This document shows, in pieces, positions 6,788-12,694 of a DNA stretch of 21,721 nucleotides. The DNA comes from CAYIHX01 sp964363305. Lineage in GTDB: Bacteria; Bdellovibrionota; UBA1018. Position 1 is the stretch's first letter. The number at the start of each line of letters is the position of its first letter. Both the position numbers and the translations under genes were made by a program. The notes beneath the pieces were generated by a model. The model was given only the letters and a program-made list of their open reading frames with translations. It was not told where the DNA came from and searched no databases. Location: positions 1 to 21,721 of the forward strand of contig CAYIHX010000060.1 of NCBI GenBank assembly GCA_964363305.1, given 5' to 3'.

Positions 6788-7342
6788 ACAAATGCTAACA
6801 AACGACCAAGAAGTACGCATTAAGGGTTTGAGGATGTTACCAGCTGCGGGGCAGCGTTTTGGCGGTAAACCCCGATTTGCGACGGGCGCTCCTCGGGCCT
6901 CTTGCGGGCCCAAGGAGCCAGGGAACCTCCTCCATGGTCACGCCGTTGGGGTGGTCGGCCTTCTGCGACGATCCAGGCAACTGAAACCCGTTCTTCTGTC
7001 TCCCGCCGTTACAAGAAGCAGTTCGAGCTTCTGCGTACCAAAAACCCGAGCGTGAACTGCCTACGGTCGTCGCGAGCGTTAGTTTCGCTCGTGCCGTTTC
7101 GGGTCCTCAATTTTGGCGCGTTGATTTTTGATAGTCCGCGATTTTCCACGAACCAGTCCTAATCCATCGTCGCGCAAAGACTCGCGCCGTCACTCCTTTC
7201 CGTCACTCTCTTTTGCCCTGAAAGCCTCCTCTGGGTCCTGGATCCTCCAATCGCTTTTCTTCATCTGCACCCTTCACGCTGAGTGAAAGGGATGCAGCGA
7301 AAAAACATCTCAAAAACAACCAAGCAAAATTGGAGAAAAACT
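6788..7342. other. 555-bp gap with hairpins; possible oriT or control region
   Basis: No convincing gene is present. It contains GCTGC-GGG-GCAGC (6843-6855), a strong imperfect hairpin at 6889-6917 (CTCCTCGGGCC with GGCCCAAGGAG, one mismatch) and CGAGCG/CGCTCG at 7073-7091. None is followed by a T-run, so they are not ordinary terminators. The region separates the leftward and rightward gene blocks of the element. It should contain the promoter of the 7343 gene and could hold the transfer origin, though no nic consensus could be identified. Confidence 0.4.
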
Positions 7343-7729
7343 ATGAAAACGAACCAGAACGAAATCAACGATCGAGATCGCGAACAAAGCAAAGAACGCA
7401 CGGGATTTAGTACCAGCATCATGCCGGTGCTTAGCAAGACGGGAGAGTACATACACTTCTTCCTCCCCGGTGACATCGTCATCACTGAACACGCCAACCG
7501 CTTCAAGGGGCTCCTGGGGTTGGAGTACACCCCCAAGGCCCAGACCACCGAGAAACGTGAATACGCTCCACGCGTCGGCCTTCATGCCAAAATTCGCGTT
7601 GGCCTGAGCCGCGATGCCCAGTGGGTTACGATTTTTCTGCCCGGAAACATGGGTCGGATCGTCAACCATCGGAATGCCTACATGCACGCTTTGGGTCTTC
7701 CCTACGAGAAGAAGGCGAAGGCTGCCTGA
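7343..7729 (+). CDS. Internally duplicated 128-aa hypothetical protein
   Basis: The ATG at 7343 has GGAG 8 nt upstream. The protein contains two copies of a unit of about 40 residues. Copy one has FFLPGDIVITEHANRFKGLL then GLEYTPKA. Copy two has IFLPGNMGRIVNHRNAYMHA then LGLPYEKKAKA. The shared pattern is FLPG-D/N, I-x-x-H-x-N, aromatic, LGL-x-Y-x-x-K-A, each copy preceded by a beta-like strand. The gene is followed by a terminator-like hairpin and then the 7788 gene. No function is recognised; a small dimer-like pseudo-symmetric fold is inferred. Confidence 0.75.
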   Translation: MKTNQNEINDRDREQSKERTGFSTSIMPVLSKTGEYIHFFLPGDIVITEHANRFKGLLGLEYTPKAQTTEKREYAPRVGLHAKIRVGLSRDAQWVTIFLPGNMGRIVNHRNAYMHALGLPYEKKAKAA

Positions 7730-7735
7730 GAATAT

Positions 7736-7764
7736 CGGGGCCGCGAAAGCGGTCCCGAATTTTT
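7736..7764 (+). terminator. Rho-independent terminator
   Basis: CGGGGCCGC-GAAA-GCGGTCCCG forms a 9-bp stem with a GNRA-type tetraloop and one G-U pair, followed by AATTTTT. It lies just after the 7343 gene and before the ribosome-binding site of the next gene, so it may attenuate rather than fully block readthrough. Confidence 0.75.
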
Positions 7765-7787
7765 CAAACCTATCTCATGAGGCAAAT

Positions 7788-8234
7788 ATGAAAGAGCTAA
7801 TGAAGAGACTTGAAGCTATCGCGTGTAAGAAGAGCACGCCGTTCTGTTACGGCTGCTACAAAGAAGCCCCTTCGGAGCGCTGCTTGACCTGCGGATCGGA
7901 CGACTTGATGCGCCTCTTATCGGGCGTGGGGTGTGAGTATGGCATCGACTGGTGTGTAAAACACCTTGTCGAAGAGAACGTCGAGACTGCCGATACTGCG
8001 GCAGCATTCGAGGACTCAGTAAGCCAGTGCTATCCCGAAGAAGTGAAAATCGGCTGGATCACCTACAGCACAGTTTTGGCTCTCAAGGAGCTAGATCCTG
8101 TGTCCTGGCGAATGGCCGAATCTGAGTATATCGACCAGGAGGTAGACGAGGAGAATCTTGTCACCTTCGACAACGGTGCGACCCACTACTGGAAGCGCGA
8201 TCTTGAACAATACGTAGAGGAGGCGGAAAACTAA
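7788..8234 (+). CDS. Zinc-ribbon hypothetical protein
   Basis: A 148-aa protein from the ATG at 7788 with GAGG 7 nt upstream. The N-terminal region has two Cys pairs, CYGCYKEAPSERCLTCGSDD, which form a probable zinc ribbon. The rest is acidic and helical (CEYGIDWCVKHLVEENVE; ITYSTVLALKELDPVSWRMA; FDNGATHYWKRDLEQYVEEA). The composition suits a cytosolic accessory protein of mobile elements, but the role is unknown. The frame is open upstream of 7788; the ATG is chosen for its ribosome-binding site. Confidence 0.75.
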   Translation: MKELMKRLEAIACKKSTPFCYGCYKEAPSERCLTCGSDDLMRLLSGVGCEYGIDWCVKHLVEENVETADTAAAFEDSVSQCYPEEVKIGWITYSTVLALKELDPVSWRMAESEYIDQEVDEENLVTFDNGATHYWKRDLEQYVEEAEN

Positions 8235-8237
8235 ATC

Positions 8238-8265
8238 GAAGCGGCGGGGTAAGACCCGCCGCTTC
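8238..8265 (+). terminator. Strong GC hairpin after the zinc-ribbon gene
   Basis: GAAGCGGCGGG and CCCGCCGCTTC form a perfect 11-bp stem with a 6-nt loop, starting 3 bp after the stop codon. There is no T-run, so termination efficiency is uncertain. Confidence 0.5.
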
Positions 8266-8344
8266 GGCGGTTCGCCAGTTTGAGCGCAGGGCATCCACAA
8301 GGTCGTTCTTCAACTAATATGGAAAATGGTGTAAGAAGTCGGCT

Positions 8345-8769
8345 ATGAGTGGCGTGGTTTGTGGCTGGAAATGCCACTGCAAAACTTGCAATGAAGTGTA
8401 CGAGTGCAATTTTGCTACCCCCCCCCGCACTGCGTTAAATGTGGGGGCTCGGGGCTTGAGAGTTCAAGCACCGACCCGTTAATTTTCAAGTGCTATGGCA
8501 TTCGTCGAAATGACGATTGGCCCGCGATCCTAGCGCTTCATTGCCACGCTCTTTATAGCGAGCTTGAGCTTATTGAGTTGTTTAACATCTATAAGCAAAA
8601 GGGATCAGACGATGGTTTTGGAGAGTTCGTCGAGTCACGGTTCATAAAGCACCCGTACTTTGCAGACACGAAATACTTGTGGCGCATGGACTACCAGAGA
8701 GCGATGGATAAGTTAAACAGTCAGCAGGGGGTGCAACGGTTAAACCCTGTTGCTCCGCCTGCTGACTAG
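8345..8769 (+). pseudogene. Cys-rich zinc-ribbon protein, frameshifted in a C9 tract
   Basis: The frame from the ATG at 8345 reads MSGVVCGWKCHCKTCNEVYE and enters a run of nine C (8418-8426), after which it continues only to a TAA 75 bp downstream (8493-8495). The next frame continues sensibly as PPHCVKCGGSGLESSSTDPL and on to the TAG at 8769. With eight C the two join into one protein of about 140 aa with a four-Cys ribbon (CKTC ... CVKC). An intact original gene is therefore likely. The shift may be a real mutation, phase variation or a sequencing error. A GTG at 8404 would give only the second part. The function is unknown. Confidence 0.65.
8720..8766. repeat. Long imperfect hairpin at a convergent gene end
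   Basis: GTCAGCAGG (8720-8728) pairs with CCTGCTGAC (8758-8766), and GCAAC (8733-8737) with GTTGC (8749-8753), around a loop with GTTAAAC. It covers the last codons of the Cys-rich gene and sits between convergent genes. No T-run is present, so it is a stem of uncertain role, perhaps a bidirectional end structure. Confidence 0.5.
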
Positions 8770-8795
8770 GGCACGAAAGCAGCTTGATCGTCTAC

Positions 8796-9092
8796 TCAAG
8801 ACGCCTTTTCCGCAACGATCCGAGTGCGTAGCCCAAATGGTTTCAGAAATGCGTCCAGAGTTTCCCGCTTGAGCTTGCGCGTTTCATTGAGGAAGTCGTT
8901 CACGTTCTGTTTACGCATCTCTGCGCGTTCGCAGAACTCTTTCACGCCCATCTGCCTAATGGTGATGCGCAGGGCGTCCTCAAGGCTGAGGCCATCTTCT
9001 CCCTCCATGAGGTCAAGAACGTAGCCTTGAGCGAATGCAATATCCTCAAGCTGCTTGCTCAAATACGCGTCAAACGAGCTACTTCTTTTCAT
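8796..9092 (-). CDS. HigA-type antitoxin (HTH)
   Basis: A 98-aa protein from the ATG at 9092 with GGAGG directly upstream. The N-terminal half is helical and acidic. The C-terminal half carries an XRE-like helix-turn-helix, MGVKEFCERAEMRKQNVNDF followed by LNETRKLKRETLDAFLKPFG. It is the second gene of the pair, and its start overlaps the toxin 3' end by 14 bp, the usual toxin-first order of HigBA modules. It should bind the toxin and, through the HTH, the operator at 9409-9430. Confidence 0.85.
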   Translation of the reverse strand: MKRSSSFDAYLSKQLEDIAFAQGYVLDLMEGEDGLSLEDALRITIRQMGVKEFCERAEMRKQNVNDFLNETRKLKRETLDAFLKPFGLRTRIVAEKAS

Positions 9093-9396
9093 AGTCCCTC
9101 CAGCACACTTTGGCTTCTTGAATGTCCCGAAACTGGGTGCCCTTGTCGCCACCGACGAGGAGTAAAAGGAGCACAGTACCGACCTCGGCAAAGTACAGCC
9201 GGTACCCCGGCCCGTGATCCACCTTGATCTCGAAAACGCCGTCCCCGAGGGCTCGGACGTTCTTCTTCGCACCGCCTCCGGCGACTCGCGTGATGTACGC
9301 GAGCACCTTCCGACGGGTGGTGGATTCGAGCGAATCCAGCCAGTCCTGACAGGGCACTTTTCCGGTCCTTGTTTGGTAGAATTCGATCCGTTTCAC
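9079..9396 (-). CDS. RelE/HigB-type toxin (addiction module killer protein)
   Basis: A 105-aa protein of the RelE/ParE superfamily, probably a ribosome-dependent mRNA interferase. The start is GTG at 9396 with AAAGGAG 7 nt upstream; the nearby ATGs are out of frame. Typical family features are visible: WLDSLESTTRRKVLAYITRV, then GDGVFEIKVDHGPGYRLYF, then VLLLLLVGGDKGTQFRDIQE and AKVCWRDY. The GPGYR-LYF and GGDK-x-x-Q-x-x-DI motifs are diagnostic of the phage-derived Gp49-like/HigB-2 group. The pair would stabilise the element. Confidence 0.9.
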   Translation of the reverse strand: MKRIEFYQTRTGKVPCQDWLDSLESTTRRKVLAYITRVAGGGAKKNVRALGDGVFEIKVDHGPGYRLYFAEVGTVLLLLLVGGDKGTQFRDIQEAKVCWRDYEKK

Positions 9397-9408
9397 GCAT
9401 CATCTCCT

Positions 9409-9430
9409 TTGTAACATAAATTTGTTACAA
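9409..9430. promoter_or_regulatory. Palindromic operator of the toxin-antitoxin operon
   Basis: TTGTAAC (9409-9415) and GTTACAA (9424-9430) form a perfect 7-bp inverted repeat with an 8-bp AT spacer, ending 13 bp before the toxin GTG. On the minus strand a TTGACT just upstream could be the -35 box, which would put the palindrome over the promoter. It is the natural binding site for the antitoxin or its complex. Confidence 0.65.
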
Positions 9431-9433
9431 TAG

Positions 9434-9835
9434 TCAAGGGCGACGTCCTAGCGCCGAAACCCGGCTTGGGCTTTGCGCCGTTCGCGTTGTCCCGGCTGGC
9501 ATGAAGTTCACCAGGACGGCATGGACCGCCTGGAGCTTCATGTCGTCGAGTTGGCGGACGATTCCGACACACTCGTCGCGTAGGTTGATGGGCATGGCTT
9601 CGCCATCAAAGAACTCCAAATACTGATCCATAGTGTAGCCATAGGCTGCCACCATGGTGTCGATTCGGGCGCGGGATACGTCCATGCGGCCGCCCTCGAT
9701 GTGAGCAATGGCCGAGCCGGTGATGCCGATCAGGCGTCCGGCTTTGTTGAGGGATAGCTTCGCTGAAAGTCTTAGGTACCTCAGGACGATGGCTTCCTTT
9801 GTAATTCTCTTTTGGCTGCTTCTGCTTGTTGTCAT
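9434..9835 (-). CDS. XRE-family transcriptional regulator at the element right end
   Basis: A 133-aa regulator from the ATG at 9835, preceded by CGGAGAA. Residues 15-75 form a classic HTH_3 domain (VLRYLRLSAKLSLNKAGRLI then GITGSAIAHIEGGRMDVSRA), followed by a helical extension. The frame is open upstream to 10033, but the ATG is supported by the ribosome-binding site and by the matching start of the paralog at 1-34. It reads away from the CTCAGT repeat module, so those repeats may be its operator. Together with the repeats it forms the conserved right-end module of the element. Confidence 0.85.
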   Translation of the reverse strand: MTTSRSSQKRITKEAIVLRYLRLSAKLSLNKAGRLIGITGSAIAHIEGGRMDVSRARIDTMVAAYGYTMDQYLEFFDGEAMPINLRDECVGIVRQLDDMKLQAVHAVLVNFMPAGTTRTAQSPSRVSALGRRP

Positions 9836-10221
9836 GTTCCAGTTCTCCGTTTTCAGTTGTTCAGTTTTGACTGTCATTCGTGAGAGCTGCCCGTGGCTCA
9901 GTGGTTGAGTATCTGACGACACGGACAACTCAGTTGGTAGACGGCAGTGTTCTCGGAATCCGAAAAGCGCTGTCATTCTCGCCAACTCAGTTTGTAGATT
10001 TTGAAAACCGCAGGACTGAAACGGGGGTCGCAAGCCTCAGACAGAAATCAGACAAAATCTCGTGATTTGCTGGTTTTTGCTTCGATGGCTTGTGACGCCA
10101 GAACACAGAGAGAAATCGAAGAGCATCCTAAGTGGTTGCTGCGACTTGTGTTTATGTTTCAAATAGAAAGCCCCGATTCGACGCGTTCGTCGGGATCGGG
10201 GCCTAAACAGCGACCTAAAAA
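9836..10221. repeat. Element right-end module, inside copy (no gene)
   Basis: This is the intergenic stretch between the regulator and tRNA-His and the partner of 35-400. It carries CTCAGTGGTTGAGT at 9897, CTCAGTTGGTAGAC at 9929 and CTCAGTTTGTAGAT at 9986, spaced 32 and 57 bp (32 and 59 in the left copy). A possible stem GGCAGTG/CGCTGTC follows the second motif. The motifs resemble tRNA D-arms but no full tRNA folds here. They are better explained as binding sites for the integrase, excisionase or regulator. Confidence 0.65.
10161..10201 (-). terminator. Terminator downstream of tRNA-His
   Basis: On the minus strand a CCCCGAT/ATCGGGG stem extended by CGACG/CGTCG is followed by CTTTCTATTT. 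It starts about 20 bp after the CCA end of tRNA-His and lies inside the element, so the element supplies the terminator of the tRNA. Confidence 0.75.
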
Positions 10222-10230
10222 TGGGGTGAC
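10222..10230. other. Right att-like core within the tRNA-His 3' end
   Basis: TGGGGTGAC is the complement of the tRNA-His 3' acceptor strand with CCA and recurs at 401-409. The element therefore lies between the two copies, and the tRNA keeps a full sequence. Confidence 0.5.
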
Positions 10231-10299
10231 CGAGGGGACTTGAACCCCCGACCCTCGGAATCACAATCCGATGCTCTAACCAACTGAGCTACGGCCACC
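10222..10299 (-). tRNA. tRNA-His (GTG anticodon)
   Basis: The minus-strand gene shows every expected part. An extra 5' G (position -1) pairs with C73 as required for His tRNAs, with a 7-bp acceptor stem. The D-arm is GCTCAGTTGGTTAGAGC, the anticodon loop TTGTGAT carries GTG, the T-arm is GGGGGTTCAAGTCCCC, and CCA is encoded. It is the integration target of the element. Confidence 0.97.
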
Positions 10300-10314
10300 A
10301 CCGATCCATCCGAG

Positions 10315-10344
10315 GGAATACGATGACCGGGCGGGGGTGGTCAA
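10315..10344 (-). promoter_or_regulatory. Candidate tRNA-His promoter
   Basis: On the minus strand TTGACC (10344-10339) is separated by 18 bp from TATTCC (10320-10315), about 16 bp before the tRNA 5' end. Both boxes are near consensus and the position fits. Confidence 0.5.
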
Positions 10345-10443
10345 GGAGATGGTGGGGCAGTTTGTAGAAAACCTACTGCAGTGCATCGGTGGCGCGCATT
10401 CCTCAGTCTTGACACACCCCGTGACCTGAACGAGTCTGCAGGA

Positions 10444-11049
10444 ATGACTCAGCTTCTCAAGGTTTTCGGCCTGCTCTGGATCGGGATGGCTTGCGCGACC
10501 GTGACGGCGCATGCGGGGGTGTTCAATATCGCCCAGTTTGTCGAGCCGGGGCTCTTCGCTATCGGGATCGAACCCGAGGTGATTGTGACGAACGGTGCGG
10601 GGGTAGGGGCGACGGTCAAGTACACCCACGGGTTGAATGACCTCCTGAACCTGCAGGGGCTGGTCGGGATGGGTGCGGGGCCGCGTAATTTTCGCGTCGG
10701 CGCGAACCTGATCTTCGACTTCTTCCCTGATATCGACAATCAGCCCGGAATGGGGATTGCGGTGCAGGGCCTGTTCGTGACGATGCCGGGATATCTGTTC
10801 CAGGTCGAGATTTCGGGGAGTCCTTACATCCACAAGGCTTTCACCGTGAATGGAACGGAACTGAATCCGTTTTTGGCGGTGCCGATGGGCATGTCCTTCA
10901 GCGGTGGGCGTTACCAATTTCAGGGGACGGCGGCCCTCGGCGCGATGTTTAAACCGGTGGAGAGTTTTCGTTTTACGGTCGAAGTGGGCTTGGGCTGGCT
11001 CCATACGGAGAGCTACGTTTCGGGTGGCGTGACTTATTACTACCGATAG
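10444..11049 (+). CDS. Outer-membrane beta-barrel-like protein
   Basis: A 201-aa protein with a signal peptide (MTQLLKVFGLLWIGMACATV then TAHA, cleavage before GVFN). The mature part alternates short hydrophobic strands with Gly-rich turns (GIEPEVIVTNGAGVGATVKY; NFRVGANLIFDFFPDIDNQP; FRFTVEVGLGWLHTESYVSG) and ends in an aromatic-rich YYYR, typical of small outer-membrane barrels. The start at 10444 is chosen because the signal peptide begins there; a GTG at 10381 in frame is less likely. The HAD gene follows 43 bp downstream on the same strand. The substrate or role is unknown. Confidence 0.75.
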   Translation: MTQLLKVFGLLWIGMACATVTAHAGVFNIAQFVEPGLFAIGIEPEVIVTNGAGVGATVKYTHGLNDLLNLQGLVGMGAGPRNFRVGANLIFDFFPDIDNQPGMGIAVQGLFVTMPGYLFQVEISGSPYIHKAFTVNGTELNPFLAVPMGMSFSGGRYQFQGTAALGAMFKPVESFRFTVEVGLGWLHTESYVSGGVTYYYR

Positions 11050-11092
11050 TCGGCCTCCCCCTGCGGCGTGGGCGAAGGCTTCGCTGAAACGA

Positions 11093-11845
11093 TTGAAAGC
11101 GGTTCGGGGTGTTTGCCTCGATATCGACGATACGCTCTCGACCGAGGGTAAGCTGACGGCAGACGCGTTCGCGGCCCTGTGGAAGCTGAAGAAGGCCGGC
11201 TTCGTGGTGGTGCCGATCACCGGCCGTCCGGCCGGGTGGTGCGATCATATCGCGCGTTTTTGGCCGGTAGATGCGGTCGTGGGCGAGAACGGCGCTTTCA
11301 CTTTTTTTATGCGCGAGGGCGTGCTGCGTCGGCTGGAGACGCCGATGCAGTTTTCACGCGAGGAGGCGCGCGCGCGGCTGACTGGGCTCGAGGCGAAGGT
11401 GCGCGAGGAATTTCCGGAGGCGCGTTGGGCGTCCGACCAACCTTATCGCGACTATGATCTCGCCATCGATATCCGCGAAGACGTCAAGGCGTGGTCGCGC
11501 GGCGACATCGATCGTCTGCTTCGGCTCTGCCAGGACGAAGGCGCGCATGCAAAGCTTTCGAGCATTCACGTCAACGCCTGGTTCGGAGACTACGACAAGC
11601 GCAAGGGCTTCTTACAGGCGTTGAATTCAGGCGCGCTGGGCGACGACGAGCTGGATCTCTCGCGGTGGCTGTACATCGGCGATAGCCCGAACGACGAGCC
11701 GATGTTCGAGCTTTTTCCTCTTTCCGTCGGCGTGGCGAATTTGAAGCCGTACCTCGATCGCTTGAAGATGCCGCCCGCCTATTTGACGATACGGTCGAGC
11801 GGCGGGGGTTTTGTCGAGATGGCAAAACGCCTGCTCGCGGTCTGA
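11093..11845 (+). CDS. HAD-superfamily phosphatase (subfamily IIB-like)
   Basis: A 250-aa hydrolase from TTG at 11093; the frame is open upstream, so the start is uncertain. Motif I is CLDIDDTL with nucleophile Asp10 and general acid Asp12. Motif II is ITGRP. The Lys of motif III is probably in DYDKRKGF, and motif IV is GDSPNDEPMF (Asp197 region). The large cap between motifs II and III and the DKRKG / GDSPND layout are typical of the Cof / mannosyl-3-phosphoglycerate phosphatase-like group, which dephosphorylate sugar phosphates. The exact substrate is not evident. Confidence 0.88.
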   Translation: MKAVRGVCLDIDDTLSTEGKLTADAFAALWKLKKAGFVVVPITGRPAGWCDHIARFWPVDAVVGENGAFTFFMREGVLRRLETPMQFSREEARARLTGLEAKVREEFPEARWASDQPYRDYDLAIDIREDVKAWSRGDIDRLLRLCQDEGAHAKLSSIHVNAWFGDYDKRKGFLQALNSGALGDDELDLSRWLYIGDSPNDEPMFELFPLSVGVANLKPYLDRLKMPPAYLTIRSSGGGFVEMAKRLLAV

Positions 11846-11857
11846 TGCGGTTGGCGA

Positions 11858-12694
11858 TCAGAGCGCCAGACAGCGATCGAGTTCGACGGAAGTGGTCGTG
11901 TCTCCGAGCGTGACATCGGCGCTCCCGCAGGCGGTGATTTTGACTGTGACAGTGGTCGTGTCGGCGGTGCTGCCGGTTGTGGAGACGGAGCCGATCCACC
12001 GGCCGCTCGAGGCGCAGGTGCAGGTGCCGTCCCAGGTCACGGCTTCGGGTGTCAGGGTGTAGGTCTGGGTGTTGAGGGCGTCGGTGATCTCGAGTGTGCC
12101 GCCGTCCATGGTGCGATTGGCGCGGGCCAGGCCAGTCAGTGTGATTCCGGTCGAGGTATTGGATTCGAGATCGAGAGTCGTGGCACCGGTGGCATCGGTC
12201 GCGACGCGTTTGATTTTCGAAACTTCGTAGCTAAACGTTCCGGCCGTGGCTCCGCGCGTGAGCCGTTGGCCCTGGAATACGCCCCCGGTGCCGGTGGACA
12301 GGGTCAGTGTGCGGCTGCGGCGGCCGGTGATGGTGAAATTCGGTGCGCGAGTGACGGTATCGTTCGCTGAACTCATGGTGCAGGCCGCCTGCGAGAAGGT
12401 CAGGATGACGGAGCCGTTCCATGTGCCGAGCCCGACGGAGCAGTCTTCGAAAGTGCGGGTGCGCATGCCGGCCGCGCAACTCGACCAGGAGGCGGCGCCG
12501 AATCCGCAGGTGGCGAAAGCCTGAGCTCGCACGGCATTCGCACTGAGGGCCGTCGCGGCCTCATCGGCCGACGCCATCACGTCTCCGGCGGTGTTGGCGA
12601 TGTCGTCTTCTCCGGTCTCGGTGGCGGGGGCACAGCCGCCTGCGATCAGCAGAACGAGGCCCAGGGTCGCGAGTTTTCTCTGAAGAGTGCGCAT
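11858..12694 (-). CDS. Cys-rich secreted lipoprotein
   Basis: The ATG at 12694 begins a textbook lipoprotein signal (MRTLQRKLATLGLVLLIAGG then Cys; lipobox IAGGC). The 278-aa product is Thr/Ser/Gly-rich with about ten further cysteines (FATCGFGAASWSSCAAGMRT; DGTCTCASSGRW; ITACGSADV), suggesting beta structure with disulfides. It is therefore surface or periplasmic. No family was recognised. In this sequence the upstream RluA frame runs into it with no stop; the signal peptide shows it should be an independent protein. The ribosome-binding site is weak (TAGAG), so coupling to rluA is possible. Confidence 0.75.
   Translation of the reverse strand: MRTLQRKLATLGLVLLIAGGCAPATETGEDDIANTAGDVMASADEAATALSANAVRAQAFATCGFGAASWSSCAAGMRTRTFEDCSVGLGTWNGSVILTFSQAACTMSSANDTVTRAPNFTITGRRSRTLTLSTGTGGVFQGQRLTRGATAGTFSYEVSKIKRVATDATGATTLDLESNTSTGITLTGLARANRTMDGGTLEITDALNTQTYTLTPEAVTWDGTCTCASSGRWIGSVSTTGSTADTTTVTVKITACGSADVTLGDTTTSVELDRCLAL

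Noticed and set aside
8712..8769. Integron attC site
   Set aside because: The GTTAAAC and stem pattern is suggestive, but the paired R'/R'' core ends and an integron integrase are missing.
95..9999. tRNA-like D-arm sequences (CTCAGTTGGTAGA) suggesting arrays of tRNA genes or tRNA remnants
   Set aside because: No acceptor or T-arm pairs with them, the repeats are only 32 bp apart, and D-stem pairing fails in several. Protein-binding repeats explain the spacing better.
10276..11220. 314-aa minus-strand frame across tRNA-His and the outer-membrane gene
   Set aside because: It overlaps the tRNA, is His/Arg-rich as expected for an antisense shadow, and the plus strand has a signal peptide and barrel pattern.
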